In this document: positions 1-11,759 of the stretch, one piece after another
Layout: each line of letters begins with the position of its first letter
Numbering within the stretch: position 1 is the stretch's first letter
Origin: Spiribacter salinus M19-40
Lineage (GTDB): Bacteria > Pseudomonadota > Gammaproteobacteria > Nitrococcales > Nitrococcaceae
Assembly (NCBI RefSeq): GCF_000319575.2
Contig: NC_021291.1
Coordinates: 1,426,001-1,490,000 of the forward strand
Reading direction: 5' to 3'
Length of the DNA stretch: 64,000 nucleotides
The notes under the pieces: model-generated
What the model saw: the letters and a program-made list of their open reading frames with translations, nothing else
Database searches by the model: none
Told to the model about the DNA's origin: nothing
Translations under genes and position numbers: made by a program

Positions 1-71
1 CCGCCCAACCTGCAGCAGCAGGGTCCACAGAGCCCGCCGTTGCGATAGGCCGGTAAGCTGGCAAAGCGGGG
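1..71. other. Unassigned window edge downstream of hisD
   Basis: These 71 bases lie just after the hisD stop on the minus strand. In many gammaproteobacteria hisC follows hisD. No ATG is present on the minus strand here, and the possible TTG/GTG starts read into peptides I cannot match to HisC. The next gene therefore cannot be identified from what is visible. Confidence 0.3.
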
Positions 72-1382
72 CTATTCGTCCGGGCTTTCCAGACGAAGCT
101 CCGCTGAACGGGCGTGCGCGGTGAGCCCTTCGGCATGGGCGAGGCGCGCGGCAATCGCCCCCAGTGTCCTGGAACCCGCCGGCGAGCATTGCACCAGGCT
201 GGTCGACTTGCAGAAGTCATAGACACCGAGCGGTGAGGCAAAGCGCGCCGTCCTCGAGGTTGGCAGTACGTGGCTTGGCCCCGCACAGTAATCACCGATG
301 GCCTCGGGGGTGTAGCGCCCCATGAAAATGGCGCCGGCGTGATCGATGGCCGATGCCAGCCGCTCTGGCTCCACCACCGACAATTCGAGGTGCTCCGGCG
401 CGATCCGGTCGGCCACCTCGGCCGCTTCACCCAAATCTCTCACGCAAATTAACGCCCCGCGCCGCGCCAGCGACGGGCGGATAATCTCAGAGCGACTCAT
501 CTCGGGCAGCAGCCGCTCCATGGCGGCCTGCACCTCATCGAGGTAGCGGGCCTCGGGGCAAATAAGCAACGCCCGGGCGTCCTCGTCGTGCTCCGCCTGC
601 GAGAAGAGATCCATCGCGGTCCACTCGGGATCGGTTTGGCCGTCACAAATCACCAGGATCTCTGAAGGCCCCGCCACCATGTCGATCCCGACATGGCCGA
701 AGACGCGACGCTTGGCTTCGGCCACGTAAGCGTTACCCGGCCCGACGATCTTGTCCACCGCGGGCACGGTCTCCGTACCATAAGCCAACGCGCCCACCGC
801 CTGTGCCCCACCCAGCAGAAACAGCCGGTCCACGCCGGCCACGGCTGCTGCGGCCAGCACCATGGGCGCGATTTCTCCACCTGGTGCTGGCGCCACCATG
901 ATGACCTCTCGGACACCCGCCACGCGGGCGGGGATGGCGTTCATGAGCACCGATGAGGGATAAGCGGCCTTGCCACCGGGCACATACACGCCAACACGCT
1001 CGAGCGGCCGAATGCGCTGCCCGAGCTTGGTGCCATCGGGCTCGGTCGTCTCCCAGCTTTCCTGGCGCTGATGCTGATGATAGGCCTCAACCCGCGCGGC
1101 GGCCGTCTCCAGGGCCTTGCGGTCCTCAGGCTCCAGCGCCTCAAGCGCGGCCTGCCAGCGAGCGGGCGGCACCTCGAGCTCGGCGGCCTGTTCAACGTGG
1201 TAACCATCGAGATCCCGAGTGTAATCCACCAAAGCCCGGTCACCCTCATGCCGCACCCGAGCAAGGATCGAATCAACGGCGGCTTCAACCGCATGCGGCG
1301 CACCGTCATCCCAGTCCGTCAGCGCCGCAAGGCGGGCCTCGAAATCCGGCTGAGTCGTGCTCAAGCGCTGAATGTCCAACAT
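72..1382 (-). CDS. hisD: Histidinol dehydrogenase
   Basis: Zinc enzyme that oxidises L-histidinol to L-histidine in two NAD-dependent steps, the last reactions of histidine synthesis, in the cytoplasm. The 436-residue length matches the family (about 430). Visible motifs are the NAD-site [15 protein letters not shown], the zinc/substrate-side segment SQAEHDEDA and the catalytic Glu-His pair in APEHLEL. The ATG start lies 3 bases after the hisG stop, so it is the distal gene of the mla-murA-hisG-hisD operon. No sign of damage. Identification is secure. Confidence 0.97.
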   Translation of the reverse strand: MLDIQRLSTTQPDFEARLAALTDWDDGAPHAVEAAVDSILARVRHEGDRALVDYTRDLDGYHVEQAAELEVPPARWQAALEALEPEDRKALETAAARVEAYHQHQRQESWETTEPDGTKLGQRIRPLERVGVYVPGGKAAYPSSVLMNAIPARVAGVREVIMVAPAPGGEIAPMVLAAAAVAGVDRLFLLGGAQAVGALAYGTETVPAVDKIVGPGNAYVAEAKRRVFGHVGIDMVAGPSEILVICDGQTDPEWTAMDLFSQAEHDEDARALLICPEARYLDEVQAAMERLLPEMSRSEIIRPSLARRGALICVRDLGEAAEVADRIAPEHLELSVVEPERLASAIDHAGAIFMGRYTPEAIGDYCAGPSHVLPTSRTARFASPLGVYDFCKSTSLVQCSPAGSRTLGAIAARLAHAEGLTAHARSAELRLESPDE

Positions 1383-1385
1383 GCC

Positions 1386-3549
<2,164 letters not shown>

Positions 3550-3553
<4 letters not shown>

Positions 3554-3879
3554 GCGTCTGCCGTCCCCCACTCATTGGTCTTCAGTCCCAACAGTTTAGC
3601 AACCCCGCCAATGCCCGCGAGCCTGACCAGGCGCTGCGGCGGATTGGTGATCGTTAATGTACCGCCGGCCGCCTCGAGGCGAAGGCGCCATTCCAGAATC
3701 AGCGCCACTCCGGCGCTATCAACAGCGCCCAGGCCACTGAGGTCGACCTGGTAGGCGCCGGCTCCCACCGGCAGTGTCTCGAGCAACCCGGTGACATCGG
3801 CAAAGCGCAACGACCCGGCCAACGCAAGTTCGCCTGGTGCCTCCCCACTCAGCACCGGCGCCGGGTCATTCGCTGTCAT
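3550..3879 (-). CDS. mlaB: STAS-domain protein of the Mla transporter
   Basis: Single STAS domain of 109 residues. MlaB binds the ATPase MlaF in the cytoplasm and is needed for assembly of the MlaFEDB complex, which moves phospholipids between the membranes. The diagnostic strand-helix DLSGLGAVDSAGVALI contains the conserved DSAG, with the Ser at the site phosphorylated in anti-sigma-factor antagonists. The start at 3879 overlaps mlaD by 14 bases. A longer form from 3912 is possible but would overlap mlaD more deeply. The mlaC gene normally found between mlaD and mlaB is absent. Confidence 0.88.
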
Positions 3880-4339
3880 CACCGTCACTCTGGTTGTAGA
3901 TGAACTGCCCAACGATATCTTCGAGCACCAGTGCCGAGCGTGTAATCATCAATTCATCCCCCTCAGTGAGCGCATCCGGCATGCCGCCGGGATCGAGGGA
4001 GATATATTGCTCGCCCAACAGCCCGGCGGTCTGAATACTCGCTGCCGAATCACTGGGCAGGTCATCGTATTGGGCGTTGATGGTCATCTCTACCCGCGCC
4101 TCAAGCCGGTCCTGATCCAGGGAGATAGCGCTGACGCGCCCGACCTGCACTCCGCCAAGGTTGACCGGCGCGCGCTCACGCAGTCCGCCCACATTCTGAA
4201 AATGGCCGACGATCGTATAGCCCTCGGCGCGCTGAAAAACGTTGAGGTTGCTGACCTGCATCGCCAGGACAAACAGCGCAACCAGCCCGGCTGCCACAAA
4301 AGCGCCAACCACCAGTTCGACCCGTCGTGAATTATCCAC
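3866..4339 (-). CDS. mlaD: Mla lipid transporter substrate-binding protein (MCE domain)
   Basis: Inner-membrane-anchored periplasmic protein whose MCE domain forms a hexameric ring on MlaE and guides phospholipids. One transmembrane helix follows the short N-terminus (VELVVGAFVAAGLVALFVLAM); the MCE domain follows (GGLRERAPVNLGGVQVGRV). I place the start at the GTG at 4339 because AAGGAG sits six bases before it. A TTG at 4357 overlapping the mlaE stop (TTGA) would add six residues and has no comparable ribosome-binding site. The protein is 157 residues, slightly shorter than the E. coli one, mainly at the C-terminus. Confidence 0.9.
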   Translation of the reverse strand: MDNSRRVELVVGAFVAAGLVALFVLAMQVSNLNVFQRAEGYTIVGHFQNVGGLRERAPVNLGGVQVGRVSAISLDQDRLEARVEMTINAQYDDLPSDSAASIQTAGLLGEQYISLDPGGMPDALTEGDELMITRSALVLEDIVGQFIYNQSDGDDSE

Positions 4340-4353
4340 CAGGCGCTCCTTCG

Positions 4354-5130
4354 TCAATCAAACATCAGTGCGGTGAGCACAAAATCCAGACCCAGTACGA
4401 CAAGCGAGGTCGTCACTACCGTGCCGGTCGTTGCCCGACTCACGCCGTGTGAAGTCGGGACACAGTCGTATCCGTTAAAAACCGCGATCCATCCAGCCAC
4501 CAGGCCAAACAGCACACTCTTGATCATTCCGTTCATCACATCATCGCCGAAGCTGACCTGTGCTTGCATCTGCGACCAGAATGAACCGCCATCAACCCCC
4601 AGCATGACGGTCGACACAAAGTAGGCGCCAAAAATACCCAGCACTGTAAAAATGCCTGCGAGCAGCGGCAGAGAGATCAGCGCGGCGATCAATCGAGGCG
4701 CAATAATGCGGCGCTCCGGATCGACGGCCATCATCTCCATGCCCGCCAACTGTTCCGTCGCTTTCATCAGCCCAATTTCTGCCGTCAGCGCTGATCCCGC
4801 GCGACCGGCAAAGAGCAGCGCCGTGACCACCGGCCCGAGCTCTCGCGTCAGCGATAGCGCCACCAGCACACCGAGCGATTGCTCAGCGCCGAAATCGACC
4901 AGGGTGTAGTACCCCTGCAAGGCGAGCACCATGCCAACGAACAAGCCGGACACCACGATAATGACCAGCGTGAGCACGCCCACCGAATACAGCTGCTGAA
5001 TCAACAGCCCCGGCCGGCGCGCCAGCTCGCCCAGGCCCAGTACAACCCGCAGCAGGAACATCACCGACCGACCCAGAGAGCCGAGGGTGGCCAGGGTCGA
5101 GGCACCGAGCTTTTGCAAGGCAGCGATCAT
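4354..5130 (-). CDS. mlaE: Mla phospholipid ABC transporter permease
   Basis: Integral membrane permease of the MlaFEDB complex, 258 residues with several hydrophobic helices. The family signature is seen in the EQSLGVLVALSLTRELGPVV stretch and the following AGRAGSALTAEIGLMKATEQ, the conserved coupling and core region of MlaE/TtgB permeases. Start and stop overlap neighbours: ATGA with mlaF upstream and a stop just inside mlaD's alternative start, indicating tight co-translation. Complete and unremarkable. Confidence 0.96.
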   Translation of the reverse strand: MIAALQKLGASTLATLGSLGRSVMFLLRVVLGLGELARRPGLLIQQLYSVGVLTLVIIVVSGLFVGMVLALQGYYTLVDFGAEQSLGVLVALSLTRELGPVVTALLFAGRAGSALTAEIGLMKATEQLAGMEMMAVDPERRIIAPRLIAALISLPLLAGIFTVLGIFGAYFVSTVMLGVDGGSFWSQMQAQVSFGDDVMNGMIKSVLFGLVAGWIAVFNGYDCVPTSHGVSRATTGTVVTTSLVVLGLDFVLTALMFD

Positions 5131-5957
5131 TCGCGCCGCTCGCCGCGCAGGTCATCCGCCATCGGGTCTGCCGGATAATGGAACGGCACCGGTCCGTCCG
5201 GGAGCGCGTTGAGAAACTGCCGGACCCACTCGGAGTGGCTCGCCCGCAGTTCCGCTGGCGTCCCCGCCTCGACGATCTGCCCCTCTGAAAGGACAAAGGC
5301 GCGGTCAGCGATGCTGAGCGCCTCTTCCACGTCGTGGGAGACCACCACACTGGTGAGGCCCAGGGCGTCATTCAGCTCGCGAATCAGCTTCATGAGCGCA
5401 CCCATGGAAATGGGATCCTGCCCGGCAAATGGCTCGTCGTAGAGGATCATTTCCGGATCCAGCGCAAGCGCCCTCGCCAGTGAAACCCGACGTGCCATGC
5501 CACCAGACAACTCCGCCGGATAGAGATCGCGCGCGCCGCGCAGGCCCACGGCCTCCAGTTTCATCAGCACCACATGCCGAATCAGCGCCTCGGGGAGATC
5601 GGTGTGCTCACGCAGGGGAAAAGCAACATTGTCAAAACAGGTGAGATCGGTGAATAGCGCCCCACTCTGAAACAACACACCCATTCGACGCCGGAGCCGA
5701 TACAGCGCCCGTCGGGAGAGCCGGCCGACCGCTTCGCCATCCACATTGACCTGGCCGCCCTGGGCGCGCAACTGGCCACCGATCAGTCGCAGCAGCGTCG
5801 TTTTACCCGTCCCACTGGGACCCATGATCGCCACAACCTCGCCGCGGCGAACCGTGACATCGACCCCGTCGAAGAGTCGCCGTCCGCCTCGGCTGAAAAC
5901 GAGGCCACGGATGTCGATTAAACCGTCCGGACGCAAACTGGCAGTGCTGTCTGTCAT
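5127..5957 (-). CDS. mlaF: Mla phospholipid ABC transporter ATPase
   Basis: Cytoplasmic ATPase driving the Mla phospholipid transporter. 276 residues with Walker A GPSGTGKTT (about residue 47 on), Q-loop region LFQSGALF, ABC signature LSGGMARR, Walker B LYDEPFAGQDP and the switch His in VVSHD. The C-terminal tail of about 30 residues after the ABC fold is where MlaB docks in the family. It is the first gene of the eight-gene operon reaching hisD, with a promoter at 6002-6030. Confidence 0.97.
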   Translation of the reverse strand: MTDSTASLRPDGLIDIRGLVFSRGGRRLFDGVDVTVRRGEVVAIMGPSGTGKTTLLRLIGGQLRAQGGQVNVDGEAVGRLSRRALYRLRRRMGVLFQSGALFTDLTCFDNVAFPLREHTDLPEALIRHVVLMKLEAVGLRGARDLYPAELSGGMARRVSLARALALDPEMILYDEPFAGQDPISMGALMKLIRELNDALGLTSVVVSHDVEEALSIADRAFVLSEGQIVEAGTPAELRASHSEWVRQFLNALPDGPVPFHYPADPMADDLRGERRE

Positions 5958-6001
5958 GGGTTCTGGGCGCGCCGTTGCGACTGGTGAGCTGTGAATTCGC
6001 G

Positions 6002-6030
6002 AGTATCCGCCAAGGCATGGAACCGGTCAA
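6002..6030 (-). promoter_or_regulatory. Sigma-70-type promoter of the mlaF-hisD operon
   Basis: Read on the minus strand: -35 TTGACC at 6030-6025, a 17-base spacer, -10 GATACT at 6007-6002. The match is 5/6 and 4/6 to consensus. Transcription would start near 5995, giving a leader of about 40 bases before the mlaF ATG. It is the only strong candidate in the 118-bp divergent gap before the antiporter gene. Confidence 0.65.
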
Positions 6031-6075
6031 ATGCGGTATTGTGTGCCTCGATTAACGGCTCACCGGACTGACCCG

Positions 6076-7050
6076 ATGGACATCCTCATTCTACTGGCGG
6101 CCCTCGCGGTCGGGTTTGCCGCACTGGCCTGGAGTGCCGACCTGTTTGTCGCCGGCGCCTCCAGCGCAGCGGCGCGACTGGGTGTCTCCGCCCTGGTGAT
6201 CGGGCTGACGGTTATCGGCATCGGCACCTCGCTGCCCGAAATGCTGGTCTCCGCGATTGCCGCTATCGAGGGCACACCCGCCATCGCCCTCGGCAATGCC
6301 ATCGGCTCGAACATTGCCAACGTGGGTCTGATCCTGGGCATTACCGCACTGGCGACACCTTTTGCCGTTGGCCACGGCATATTGCGCCGCGAGTTTCCTG
6401 TCCTGATGATGGTGGTGCTGGGTACGGGATGGGTGCTCATTGATGCCGAGGTCTCGCGCCTCGATGGCGTGCTGTTACTGGTCGGTATGACGGCCGTCAT
6501 CCTCTGGCTCGGCTGGGAAGCGCGTCAGGACAATGCCCATGCCGAAGTCCTCAAACGAGAGATCGGCCAGGCTCCGACGAAGGCGATGACGCGTGCGCGA
6601 ACCTTCATCGCAATTGGCCTTGGCTTAGTTGTCCTCCTCGCCAGCTCCCGACTGCTTGTTTGGAGTGCCTCGGAGCTGGCGCGGCTGATCGGCGTCAGCG
6701 ATCTGGTCATCGGCCTGAGCGTCGTGGCCGTGGGCACCAGCCTGCCCGAGCTGGCAGCGGCCACCGCGAGTGTCCGGCGCAATGAACCCGGACTGGTCAT
6801 CGGCAACATCCTCGGCTCCAACATCTTTAACCTGCTAGCCGTACTGGGTATTGCTGGCACGCTGGCCCCCTTTGCGGCCGATGGCCCAAGCCTCCTGCGC
6901 GACTACGGCATCATGAGCCTGTTCATGCTGGCCATCGTGCCGGTTAGTCTCGGGCTCAGGCAGCGAGGTCAGGCCGGCCGGGTGGAAGGCGGTATGCTAT
7001 TACTCGGATTTATCGCCTATCAGTTCATGCTGTTTATCGTGGGGCGCTGA
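6076..7050 (+). CDS. yrbG: Calcium/sodium antiporter (CaCA family)
   Basis: Inner-membrane cation exchanger of 324 residues made of two inverted repeats of about five helices. Each repeat carries the signature alpha motif: GTSLPEMLVSAIAA with GNAIGSNIANVGLI in the first and GTSLPELAAATAS with GNILGSNIFNLLAV in the second; the acidic residues there coordinate the cations. The start is the ATG at 6076 (MDILILL). An upstream in-frame ATG would add 15 uncharacteristic residues. It sits divergent to mlaF and before kdsD as in E. coli yrbG. The actual ion specificity is inferred from the family. Confidence 0.92.
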   Translation: MDILILLAALAVGFAALAWSADLFVAGASSAAARLGVSALVIGLTVIGIGTSLPEMLVSAIAAIEGTPAIALGNAIGSNIANVGLILGITALATPFAVGHGILRREFPVLMMVVLGTGWVLIDAEVSRLDGVLLLVGMTAVILWLGWEARQDNAHAEVLKREIGQAPTKAMTRARTFIAIGLGLVVLLASSRLLVWSASELARLIGVSDLVIGLSVVAVGTSLPELAAATASVRRNEPGLVIGNILGSNIFNLLAVLGIAGTLAPFAADGPSLLRDYGIMSLFMLAIVPVSLGLRQRGQAGRVEGGMLLLGFIAYQFMLFIVGR

Positions 7051-7067
7051 GGGGAAACGCTAAAACC

Positions 7068-8039
7068 ATGAAGGACACCGATTTTTGCCGCCTTGGCCGT
7101 GCCGTGCTCGAAACCGAGGCAGCGGCGATAACGGCACTCCTGCCGCGCGTCGATCACGACTTCGCGACGGCCTGTCGCCTGCTCCTCGACTGCCAGGGCC
7201 GCGTGGTGGTCATCGGCATGGGTAAATCCGGTCACGTGGCGGGCAAACTCGCGGCCACGCTGGCCAGCACAGGCACGCCGGCCTTTTTTGTGCACCCTGG
7301 CGAGGCGAGCCACGGCGATCTTGGCATGATCACGCCTGGCGATGTGGTGATTGCGCTGTCCAACTCGGGCGAGACCGAGGAAATCAACCAGCTCCTGCCA
7401 CTGATTAAACGCCTGGGCAATGCGCTGGTTGCGATTACGGGCAACCCGGACTCCACCCTCGCCGCCACCGCTAGCGTTCATCTGAACGTGGCGGTGGACC
7501 GCGAGGCCTGCCCGCTCGGACTGGCACCCACGGCAAGCACCACCGCCAGCCTCGCGATGGGCGACGCCCTTGCCATTGCGCTGCTGGATGCGCGTGGCTT
7601 CACCAGCGAGGATTTCGCCCGCTCTCACCCGGGCGGTCGCCTCGGTCGACGGCTTCTGCTTCGAATCGCCGACCTGATGCATGCCGATGACACGACGCCC
7701 CGCGTCTCTCCGGATACGCCATTGGCCGGCGCGCTGCTGGAGATGACCCGCAAAGGGCTGGGCATGACAGCGGTCTGCAATGCCGAAGGTGAGGTCATCG
7801 GCATTTTTACCGACGGCGATCTACGTCGAGCGCTGGATGAGGGGATCGATGTTCACGAGACGCCCATCGAGGCGGTCATGACCCCCAATCCTCGCCTTGC
7901 CACGCAAGATCAACTGGCTGCCGAGGCGCTGGCACTGATGGAGCGCCACAGCATCAATGCGCTGCTGGTTACCGATACGCACGGCCGTCTGACCGGCGCG
8001 CTCAACATGCATGACCTCCTGCGTGCCGGAGTGATGTGA
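7068..8039 (+). CDS. kdsD: D-arabinose 5-phosphate isomerase
   Basis: Interconverts ribulose 5-phosphate and arabinose 5-phosphate, the first step toward KDO, the inner-core sugar of lipopolysaccharide. An N-terminal SIS domain (GMGKSGHVAGKLAATLASTG, then SNSGETEEI) is followed by two C-terminal CBS motifs (from about residue 205), total 323 residues as expected. It is followed after one base by lptC. The kdsC phosphatase gene, normally between kdsD and lptC, is missing. Confidence 0.96.
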   Translation: MKDTDFCRLGRAVLETEAAAITALLPRVDHDFATACRLLLDCQGRVVVIGMGKSGHVAGKLAATLASTGTPAFFVHPGEASHGDLGMITPGDVVIALSNSGETEEINQLLPLIKRLGNALVAITGNPDSTLAATASVHLNVAVDREACPLGLAPTASTTASLAMGDALAIALLDARGFTSEDFARSHPGGRLGRRLLLRIADLMHADDTTPRVSPDTPLAGALLEMTRKGLGMTAVCNAEGEVIGIFTDGDLRRALDEGIDVHETPIEAVMTPNPRLATQDQLAAEALALMERHSINALLVTDTHGRLTGALNMHDLLRAGVM

Positions 8040-8040
8040 C

Positions 8041-8607
8041 GTGCGCGCACGCTGGAGGGTCAACGCGGTCATTGGGTTGCTTGTCATGTTGGCCGTACTG
8101 CTGGCCTGGCGGGGCATGGCGCCCAAACCCACCAGCGATGAGATGCCCTCGCGCCTCGACCCGGAAATCACGGCTCACGCTGAGGGCCTGACGCTGACCG
8201 GCACAGACGAGACGGGCGCTTTGGCCTACCGCCTGTCCGCCCAGAGCGCGCGGTATTACCAGCAGCCCGATCTCTGGCAGCTTGAAACCCCGCACTGGCG
8301 CCTCGCGCAGGACGAGGGCGCACCCTGGGTGGGGCAAGCGACTCATGGGCGGATCTGGGACGACGCCACCCGGGCTGACCTCCGGGGCGATGTGATGCTC
8401 ACGCGCGAGGACGACGCCGGCGCAAGCCGCCTCGAGACGACGTTCATACAACTCGAAATACCCGAGCAGTATGCTGAGACGGATCAGGCCGTCACCCTGG
8501 TGGGCCCGGATTTTCAGGTGAACGCGGGCGGCGCGCGCGTTTGGCTCGATCAGGAACGGATCGAACTGCTCGACAACGCAAGGGGGCAACATGACGCCAC
8601 CGAGTAA
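8041..8607 (+). CDS. lptC: LPS export protein LptC
   Basis: Single-pass inner-membrane protein linking the LptBFG ATPase to the periplasmic LptA bridge. Begins at a GTG one base after kdsD. An N-terminal helix (residues about 8-24, VIGLLVMLAVLLAW) is followed by a beta-jellyroll domain with typical LptC elements (LTLTGTDETGALAYRLSAQS, YYQQPDLWQLETP). 188 residues. Its 3' end overlaps lptA by 17 bases. Sequence conservation in this family is low, so the call also leans on position. Confidence 0.9.
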   Translation: MRARWRVNAVIGLLVMLAVLLAWRGMAPKPTSDEMPSRLDPEITAHAEGLTLTGTDETGALAYRLSAQSARYYQQPDLWQLETPHWRLAQDEGAPWVGQATHGRIWDDATRADLRGDVMLTREDDAGASRLETTFIQLEIPEQYAETDQAVTLVGPDFQVNAGGARVWLDQERIELLDNARGQHDATE

Positions 8608-9127
8608 GGCATTACGGGCACGCAGCCGCCGCCTGAATGGACACCTTGGCGTGTCCTTGCTGCTCGTGCTGCTCGCCGGTTCAGCCTTGGCCCAGAACGG
8701 CGAGGCGATCGAACTCAGCGCCGACACCGCCGATGTCCGTGAGGCCGAGGGTGTCAGCATTTATCGCGGTAACGTGGTACTCACCCGTGCGAACAAGCAA
8801 ATCACCGGATCGCTGATGCGGGTCTACACCGACGAGCAACGCGAACTCGAGCGCATCGAGGTGGAAGGCACGCCCGCAACTTTCCGGGAAAAACGACCCG
8901 ACGACACATCGCGTCATGCTGAAGCCGAGCGCATGGCGTACTTCGCCAGCGGGCCAGAGCGGCTCGTCATCCGGGGCGGAGGCCGTTTTTGGCAGGGCGA
9001 CACCGAGGTCACCGGGTCGGTCATCACCCACTACCTCGCTGAGGCCCGCACCGTCGCGGAAAGCCATGCAGACGACGACGAACGCGTCAGCGTAACGGTC
9101 GATTCAACGGATGCCGAGACCCCATGA
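8591..9127 (+). CDS. lptA: LPS export periplasmic bridge protein LptA
   Basis: Periplasmic OstA-domain protein that polymerises into the bridge carrying lipopolysaccharide from LptC to LptD. A signal peptide is evident (Arg-rich start, hydrophobic core [14 protein letters not shown], cleavage after ALA-Q). The mature part has the OstA pattern beginning [27 protein letters not shown]... with repeated beta-strands. 178 residues, near E. coli's 185. Overlaps lptC upstream and lptB downstream (ATGA). Confidence 0.95.
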   Translation: MTPPSKALRARSRRLNGHLGVSLLLVLLAGSALAQNGEAIELSADTADVREAEGVSIYRGNVVLTRANKQITGSLMRVYTDEQRELERIEVEGTPATFREKRPDDTSRHAEAERMAYFASGPERLVIRGGGRFWQGDTEVTGSVITHYLAEARTVAESHADDDERVSVTVDSTDAETP

Positions 9128-9855
9128 GCGCCAGCGAGCTGAAGGCAACCGCGCTATCCAAACACTACCGGGGGCGTCCGGTGGTTGATGGGGTATCGCT
9201 AAGCCTTAAAAGTGGGGAAATCGTGGGCCTGCTCGGGCCAAACGGGGCCGGCAAGACCACGAGCTTCTACATGATCGTGGGGCTGGTCTCAGCCGATACC
9301 GGGCAGATCCATCTGGATGGGAGAGACATCACCCCGGCACCCATGCATGCCCGGGCCAAACTGGGCATTGGCTACCTCCCCCAGGAGGCATCGGTCTTCC
9401 GGCGCATGTCGGTCCTCGACAACCTGCTTGCCGTACTCGAGACCCGCCAAGATCTCGATCGAAGCGCCCGCCATGACCGGGCCCATGCCTTATTGGAGGA
9501 GTTCGGGGTTGAGCACCTGAGCCATCAAAAAGGGGTCAGTCTATCCGGGGGCGAGCGGCGTCGGGTTGAGATTGCCCGGGCGCTGGCGGCGGAGCCGCGT
9601 TTTATTTTGCTCGATGAGCCCTTTGCCGGTGTCGACCCCATCTCCGTTGGTGAGATCAAGTCCATCGTGCGCCACCTGGCTGAACGGCAGATCGGGGTGC
9701 TGATCACCGATCACAACGTGCGCGAGACGCTGGGGCTGGTCGATCGCGCCAGCATCCTCAACGCCGGCCGCGTGATCGTGGAAGGGGATGCGCAGACCGT
9801 GCTGGATGACGCCCAGGTGCGAGCCGTTTACCTGGGCGAAGACTTCCGCCTCTAG
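9124..9855 (+). CDS. lptB: LPS export ATPase LptB
   Basis: Cytoplasmic ATPase powering LPS extraction by LptFG. 243 residues with Walker [11 protein letters not shown]-loop YLPQEASVF, signature LSGGERRR, Walker [14 protein letters not shown] and switch His in ITDHNVRET. Start overlaps the lptA stop (ATGA). lptF and lptG are not in this window, as is normal. Secure. Confidence 0.98.
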   Translation: MSASELKATALSKHYRGRPVVDGVSLSLKSGEIVGLLGPNGAGKTTSFYMIVGLVSADTGQIHLDGRDITPAPMHARAKLGIGYLPQEASVFRRMSVLDNLLAVLETRQDLDRSARHDRAHALLEEFGVEHLSHQKGVSLSGGERRRVEIARALAAEPRFILLDEPFAGVDPISVGEIKSIVRHLAERQIGVLITDHNVRETLGLVDRASILNAGRVIVEGDAQTVLDDAQVRAVYLGEDFRL

Positions 9856-9934
9856 CGGCGACAAAACCCATTGTGCTGGCCGTATCGGTACCCCCGGCGT
9901 TAATCTGACAAGACAAGGAGATCGACGAACGCCA

Positions 9935-11407
9935 ATGAAGCAAACCCTGCAGATCCGGCTTGGCCAGCAACTGGCGATGACCCCGCAGCTGCAGCAGGCA
10001 ATCCGGCTGCTGCAGCTGCCGGCTGCCGAACTCAATCTGGAAATCCGCGAGGCGCTGGAATCCAACCTGATGCTCGAGGCCGAGGAAGAGACCGAGCCAG
10101 GCCTGGACAGCCATGACCCGGACGCGCTGCCAGAGACCGGGTTACGTGAGCCCTCCGAGGCCACCCTCGGGAGCGACGCACCGGATGCGACCCGCCTGGG
10201 TGAGGCCATACCCGTCGACGAGCGCTGGGAAGACACCATTGGCCCGTCGAGTTCAGCGGCTGGCGGCGATCGGGACCGCGCCATCGATCCCCTGGAGAAT
10301 CGCGCCAGCCCCGACGCCTCGCTACAGGACCACCTGTTTTGGCAGCTCGAGCTGTCTGGATTAAGCGAACGTGACCGACGCATCGGCGAAGTCATCGTTG
10401 ATGCCATCGCCGATAACGGCTATCTCACCGAGCCGCCCCAGGACTTGCTGGCCGCGGTACCGCATGACCTCGAAGTCGAGGCAGATGACATCCAGGCCGT
10501 CCTTGCGTTCATCCAGCATCTCGACCCCATTGGCGTCGGCGCTCAGGATCCTCGCGAGGCCCTGCGTATCCAGATCGCGGCACTGCCCGACGACACGCCG
10601 CACCGGGCAGCCGCCGGCGCCCTGATCACCGACCACCTGGAACAACTCGGCCAGGGCCCCAGCCAGCATGCCGCACTGCGCCGCCAGCTCGGCATCGACC
10701 AAGCGAGCCTCGAGGCGGCAATTGCGCTTATCCAAACACTGGATCCCCACCCGGGCTCCGGATTTGGTGACACCCGCACGGAGTACATCGTCCCCGACTG
10801 CATGGTCCGCCGGATGAATGGACGCTGGGAGGTCGAGGTCAATCCGGAGGCTTCGCCGCGGCTCCGCGTCAATGACTATTACGCCAGCCTGGTCCAGCGC
10901 GGGGATGCCGGCGCAGACAACCACCTCATGCGCCAACACCTGCAGGAAGCGCGGTGGCTGATCAAAAGCCTGCGCTCCCGCAACGAGACCCTGCAAAAGG
11001 TGGCTGAATGCATTGTCGAGCGCCAGCAAGGATTTCTGGAACACGGTGAAGAGGCCATGCAGCCGCTGGTGCTGCGCGAAGTGGCCGAAGCCATTGAGAT
11101 GCACGAGTCCACCGTCTCCCGAATCACAACCCAGAAGTACATGCGCACGCCTCAGGGCACGCATGAGTTCAAGTATTTCTTCTCAAGCCATGTCCAGACC
11201 ATGGATGGCGGGGAGTGCTCCGCCACGGCCATCCGCGCCCGCATTCGACGTCTGGTCGCTGCCGAGACACCGGCACGACCGTTAAGTGACTCACGGCTGG
11301 CCGACATCCTTCGTGATGAAGGCATCAACGTGGCACGCCGGACCGTAGCGAAGTATCGTGAGGTGATGGGCATCGCCTCTTCCACCGACCGCAAACGACT
11401 GGGTTAA
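9935..11407 (+). CDS. rpoN: RNA polymerase sigma-54 factor
   Basis: Alternative sigma factor for enhancer-dependent promoters. 490 residues: the Gln/Leu-rich region I at the N-terminus (MKQTLQIRLGQQLAMTPQLQ), an acidic stretch around residues 45-100, the core-binding domain, a helix-turn-helix near EVAEAIEMHESTVSRITTQK, and the invariant RpoN box ARRTVAKYRE near the C-terminus. The start at 9935 fits the family; AAGGAG lies 14 bases upstream, a longer spacing than usual. No enhancer-binding activator is present nearby. Position between lptB and hpf is the classical one. Confidence 0.98.
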   Translation: MKQTLQIRLGQQLAMTPQLQQAIRLLQLPAAELNLEIREALESNLMLEAEEETEPGLDSHDPDALPETGLREPSEATLGSDAPDATRLGEAIPVDERWEDTIGPSSSAAGGDRDRAIDPLENRASPDASLQDHLFWQLELSGLSERDRRIGEVIVDAIADNGYLTEPPQDLLAAVPHDLEVEADDIQAVLAFIQHLDPIGVGAQDPREALRIQIAALPDDTPHRAAAGALITDHLEQLGQGPSQHAALRRQLGIDQASLEAAIALIQTLDPHPGSGFGDTRTEYIVPDCMVRRMNGRWEVEVNPEASPRLRVNDYYASLVQRGDAGADNHLMRQHLQEARWLIKSLRSRNETLQKVAECIVERQQGFLEHGEEAMQPLVLREVAEAIEMHESTVSRITTQKYMRTPQGTHEFKYFFSSHVQTMDGGECSATAIRARIRRLVAAETPARPLSDSRLADILRDEGINVARRTVAKYREVMGIASSTDRKRLG

Positions 11408-11428
11408 CCACCCTGATAGGAGATCAGC

Positions 11429-11755
11429 ATGAAAATCGATGTTACCGGTCATCATGTCGAAATCACCGACTCACTGCGGGACTACGTCAATGAAAAATTC
11501 CAGCGCCTGGAGCGGCATTTCGACAACGTGGTGGACGCCCACGTCATCCTCACGGTCGAGAAAAACCGCCAGTGTGCCGAGGCGACTCTGGCTGTCAGCG
11601 GCGCACGCCTTTTCGCTGAGGCCGACCACGAGGAAATGTATGCCGCCATCGATCTGCTGATCGATAAGCTGGATCGCCAGGTGGTCAAGCACAAGGAAAA
11701 GCGCAGCGACCACCATCGCGGCGAAGGTCGAGTTGGACCCACGCTGGATTCCTGA
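11429..11755 (+). CDS. hpf: Ribosome hibernation promoting factor, short form
   Basis: Binds the 30S subunit near the decoding site in stationary phase and promotes 100S ribosome dimers together with RMF in gammaproteobacteria. 108 residues of the S30AE fold (VTGHHVEITDSLRDYVNEKF at the start; ATLAVSGARLFAEADHEEMYAAIDLLIDKLDRQ). It lacks the C-terminal dimerisation domain of long HPF. A good ribosome-binding site (TAGGAGAT) precedes the ATG. Downstream of rpoN as usual. Confidence 0.95.
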   Translation: MKIDVTGHHVEITDSLRDYVNEKFQRLERHFDNVVDAHVILTVEKNRQCAEATLAVSGARLFAEADHEEMYAAIDLLIDKLDRQVVKHKEKRSDHHRGEGRVGPTLDS

Positions 11756-11759
11756 GCCT

